The translations under genes and the position numbers were made by a program. Source: Ustulina deusta (lineage: Eukaryota > Ascomycota > Sordariomycetes > Xylariales > Xylariaceae). From it: a stretch of 64,000 bases of DNA. This document shows positions 61,801 to 64,000 of this stretch, piece by piece (position 1 is the stretch's first letter; the number at the start of each line of letters is the position of its first letter). The stretch lies in assembly GCA_023159155.1 (NCBI GenBank), contig JAJNNX010000051.1, positions 369,253-433,252 of the forward strand. Direction: 5' to 3'. The notes under the pieces are model-generated. The model had not been told where the DNA came from, made no database searches, and was given only the letters and a program-made list of their open reading frames with translations.

Positions 61801-63646
61801 TTTTTAAATATATATTTTTTTATTAATAATTAATTATAAATTTATATTTAATTAATTTAAGTTTAAATATAAATAAAATAAAAATAATATTTAAGTTTAT
61901 ATTTTATTTAATAAAATTTATAACTAGCTATTTATTTATAAATTTTTTTTAAATAAAATAAACTATATAAATATTTAATATTAATAAAGCTTAAAAATAT
62001 TTTTTTTATTATTAAGTTTTAGTATTATATTAAATCTTAGTTATAATAATAGTAAAGTTTTAAATTTTTTTTTTAAAAAAAATCTTTTTAAATATAATAG
62101 CTAAAAAAGCAAAAAGTTTTGTACTAACTTTATATATTTAAAGTTTTTTTTTTTTTAAAATAAGATTAGTTTATTATTAAAAGTTTTTTATAATATTATT
62201 TAGGTAATTTAAATTTATTTTTTTTATAAAATATTAATTATTTTTAAATTTTTTTTAAATAGTTTAGTTATAGTTATTTTTACTTATTATAAACTTAATT
62301 ATAATAAATTTTTTTAAATTTTTTTAGTTAGTTATTTTTATTTATTTTAATAGAAATAATTTTAAAAGTTTTATATAATTTTTTTAATAATAGCTTAGTT
62401 TTTTTATTTTTTAAAAATTATTATATAGACTTTTTTTATTTTAAGTTTAAAAATCTCAAGTTTTTTTTTTATTTTTTTAGTTTTAGTTATTTCTAAAATA
62501 ATTATTTTAATATTTAATAATATTTTTTTAACACTTAATTATATTAATTAGTATTTTTTTATTTTTTTAAGTTTATATTTTATTATTTATAACTAAAAAG
62601 TTTAATTATAATTATTAGTAAAAATTAAACTAATAAAAATAAATTATTTAGCTAAATTAACTATTATTTTTAAGTTTTTATTAAAATATTTTATTTTATT
62701 AATTATTTAATACTAATAATAATATTATAACTAAAATTATTAATTATTAATTTTTATAATATATATTAAATATTTTAGTATTTATAAAACTTTTAAAGTT
62801 TAACTAAATAAACTATTTTTATTTTTAATTATTATTTAATTTATTATATAAACTTATAACTAATAATTTAAAAAAAATATAAGCTTTAGTATTATATAAA
62901 ACTAAAATTTCTATTTTAATATTATTAATTTATAATTAAATAAATATTTTAAAAATAATTAATTTGTTTTAGTTATATATTTTAATTAAAATAAATAAAA
63001 AAACTAATAAAAAAACTTTTATTAGTCCTATTTATTTTTTAAGTTAAATAAACTACTAGAGTTATTTTTATTGTAGCTTTTTTTTACTAATTAAATATTT
63101 AAAATCTTAAGCTTTTAGTTAGAACAATTAACTAATATAATTTTTTTTATTATAAATAAAATAGGTTTTATTATTTTAATAACCTTTTTTTTTTTTTATA
63201 ATTAACATTTATTTTAATTATTTTCAAATAAATATTTTAAAACTTTTAAAATTAGCTAAAAATTAATAAGTTAGTTTATTAAAAGTTTAATTATTTAAAT
63301 TAGATTTTTGTTTAATTAAACTAATAATTTTAATTTATTAATAATTTTTATAAACTTGTTTAATATTATATATTAATTTAATAACTTTATTAATAGATAA
63401 TTTATAAAAAATATCTAAATTTATAAAAGCTTTATATAAGTTTTTTTTTAAATTTATATAAAAATAATCTTATAATTTATATTTTTATTAGTTTTATATA
63501 TATAAGCTTAAAATATTTTATAAATAGTAATTATTTAATTAAAATTATAATAAATTATTAATAAAATTTAAATTATTTTAATAATATTAATAAATAGTTT
63601 TTTAATTTAAAATATAGTAATATTTTTATCTAGTTTTTTTCGTAGT
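58889..63646 (-). mobile_element. F1-e: F1 copy (sense minus) truncated by the telomere
   Basis: LTR 58,889-59,140 (252 bp, 27-base A run, internal duplication of AAACTATAC), then interior collinear with F1-a from 12,716 onward. The adjacent TTACCCCTTTTTAAAAC, read on the minus strand, gives a purine tract AAAAAGGGG abutting the LTR. P1 and F2 sites are empty here (near 60,345 and 60,487). The copy stops in mid-interior, where telomere repeats begin. Confidence 0.8.
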
Positions 63647-64000
63647 TTAGGGTTAGGGTTAGGGTTAGGGTTAGGGTTAAGGGTTAGGGTTAGGGTTAGG
63701 GTTAAGGGTTAGGGTTAGGGTTAGGGTTAGGGTTAGGGTTAGGGTTAGGGTTAGGGTTAGGGTTAGGGTTAGGGTTAGGGTTAGGGTTAGGGTTAGGGTT
63801 AGGGTTAGGGTTAGGGTTAGGGTTAGGGTTAGGGTTAGGGTTAGGGTTAGGGTTAGGGTTAGGGTTAGGGTTAGGGTTAGGGTTAGGGTTAGGGTTAGGG
63901 TTAGGGTTAGGGTTAGGGTTAGGGTTAGGGTTAGGGTTAGGGTTAGGGTTAGGGTTAGGGTTAGGGTTAGGGTTAGGGTTAGGGTTAGGGTTAGGGTTAG
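63647..64000 (+). repeat. Telomere, (TTAGGG)n
   Basis: 354 bp: 56 TTAGGG units, two TTAAGGG variants (63,677-63,683 and 63,702-63,708) and a partial unit at the window end. The G-rich strand runs 5' to 3' toward the end, the correct polarity for a right chromosome end. Confidence 0.98.

Noticed and set aside
57266..63646. Telomere-linked RecQ helicase gene, common near fungal telomeres
   Set aside because: Looked for between the gene island and the telomere; only RIP-mutated F1 sequence is present.

Overview
The window is the right end of a chromosome of a filamentous ascomycete (Pezizomycotina; a Sordariomycete is my best guess). It ends in a TTAGGG array running to the last base. Genes in the left part have short spliceosomal introns (54-108 nt). 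About 50 kb of the rest is extremely AT-rich repeat DNA with the hallmarks of repeat-induced point mutation (RIP).

Layout. 1-11.9 kb is ordinary-composition DNA. It holds the C-terminus of an aldo/keto reductase, a decayed beta-lactamase-like hydrolase, an intact sip5 homologue, a faint coiled-coil gene remnant, a tRNA-like/SINE-like motif, and an MFS drug-transporter gene broken by one missing base plus one in-frame stop. Gene decay increases toward the chromosome end. 11.9-54.1 kb is a RIP-mutated block of nested transposons. 54.1-57.26 kb is an island of normal composition with a truncated DUF6536-like membrane-protein gene and an apparently intact, three-exon PD-(D/E)XK nuclease-like gene. 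57.26-63.65 kb is a second RIP block, cut off directly by the telomere (63,647-64,000).

The transposon block can be taken apart by eye. Family F1 is an LTR retrotransposon of about 5.9 kb with LTRs of about 235 bp. F1-a (12,483-20,263; target duplication ATAGC) carries a 1.86-kb TA-flanked inverted-repeat DNA transposon (P1). F1-b (21,494-34,515; duplication ATTAT) has taken in three later insertions: solo LTR S1, solo LTR S2, and a complete 6.46-kb retroelement F2 with LTRs of about 270 bp. F1-c (44,616-51,347) is a rearranged copy carrying a 2.1-kb S2 element without recognisable protein-coding sequence and another short LTR (S3). F1-e is broken by the telomere. Empty sites in sister F1 copies support several of these insertions. 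The short solo LTRs are almost free of RIP while their hosts are saturated, which gives a relative chronology. No defence system, CRISPR array, biosynthetic cluster or telomere-linked helicase was seen.

One 10-kb RIP-mutated stretch (34,516-44,615) could not be assigned to a family. All calls come from reading the sequence and from remembered family features; no database search was run.
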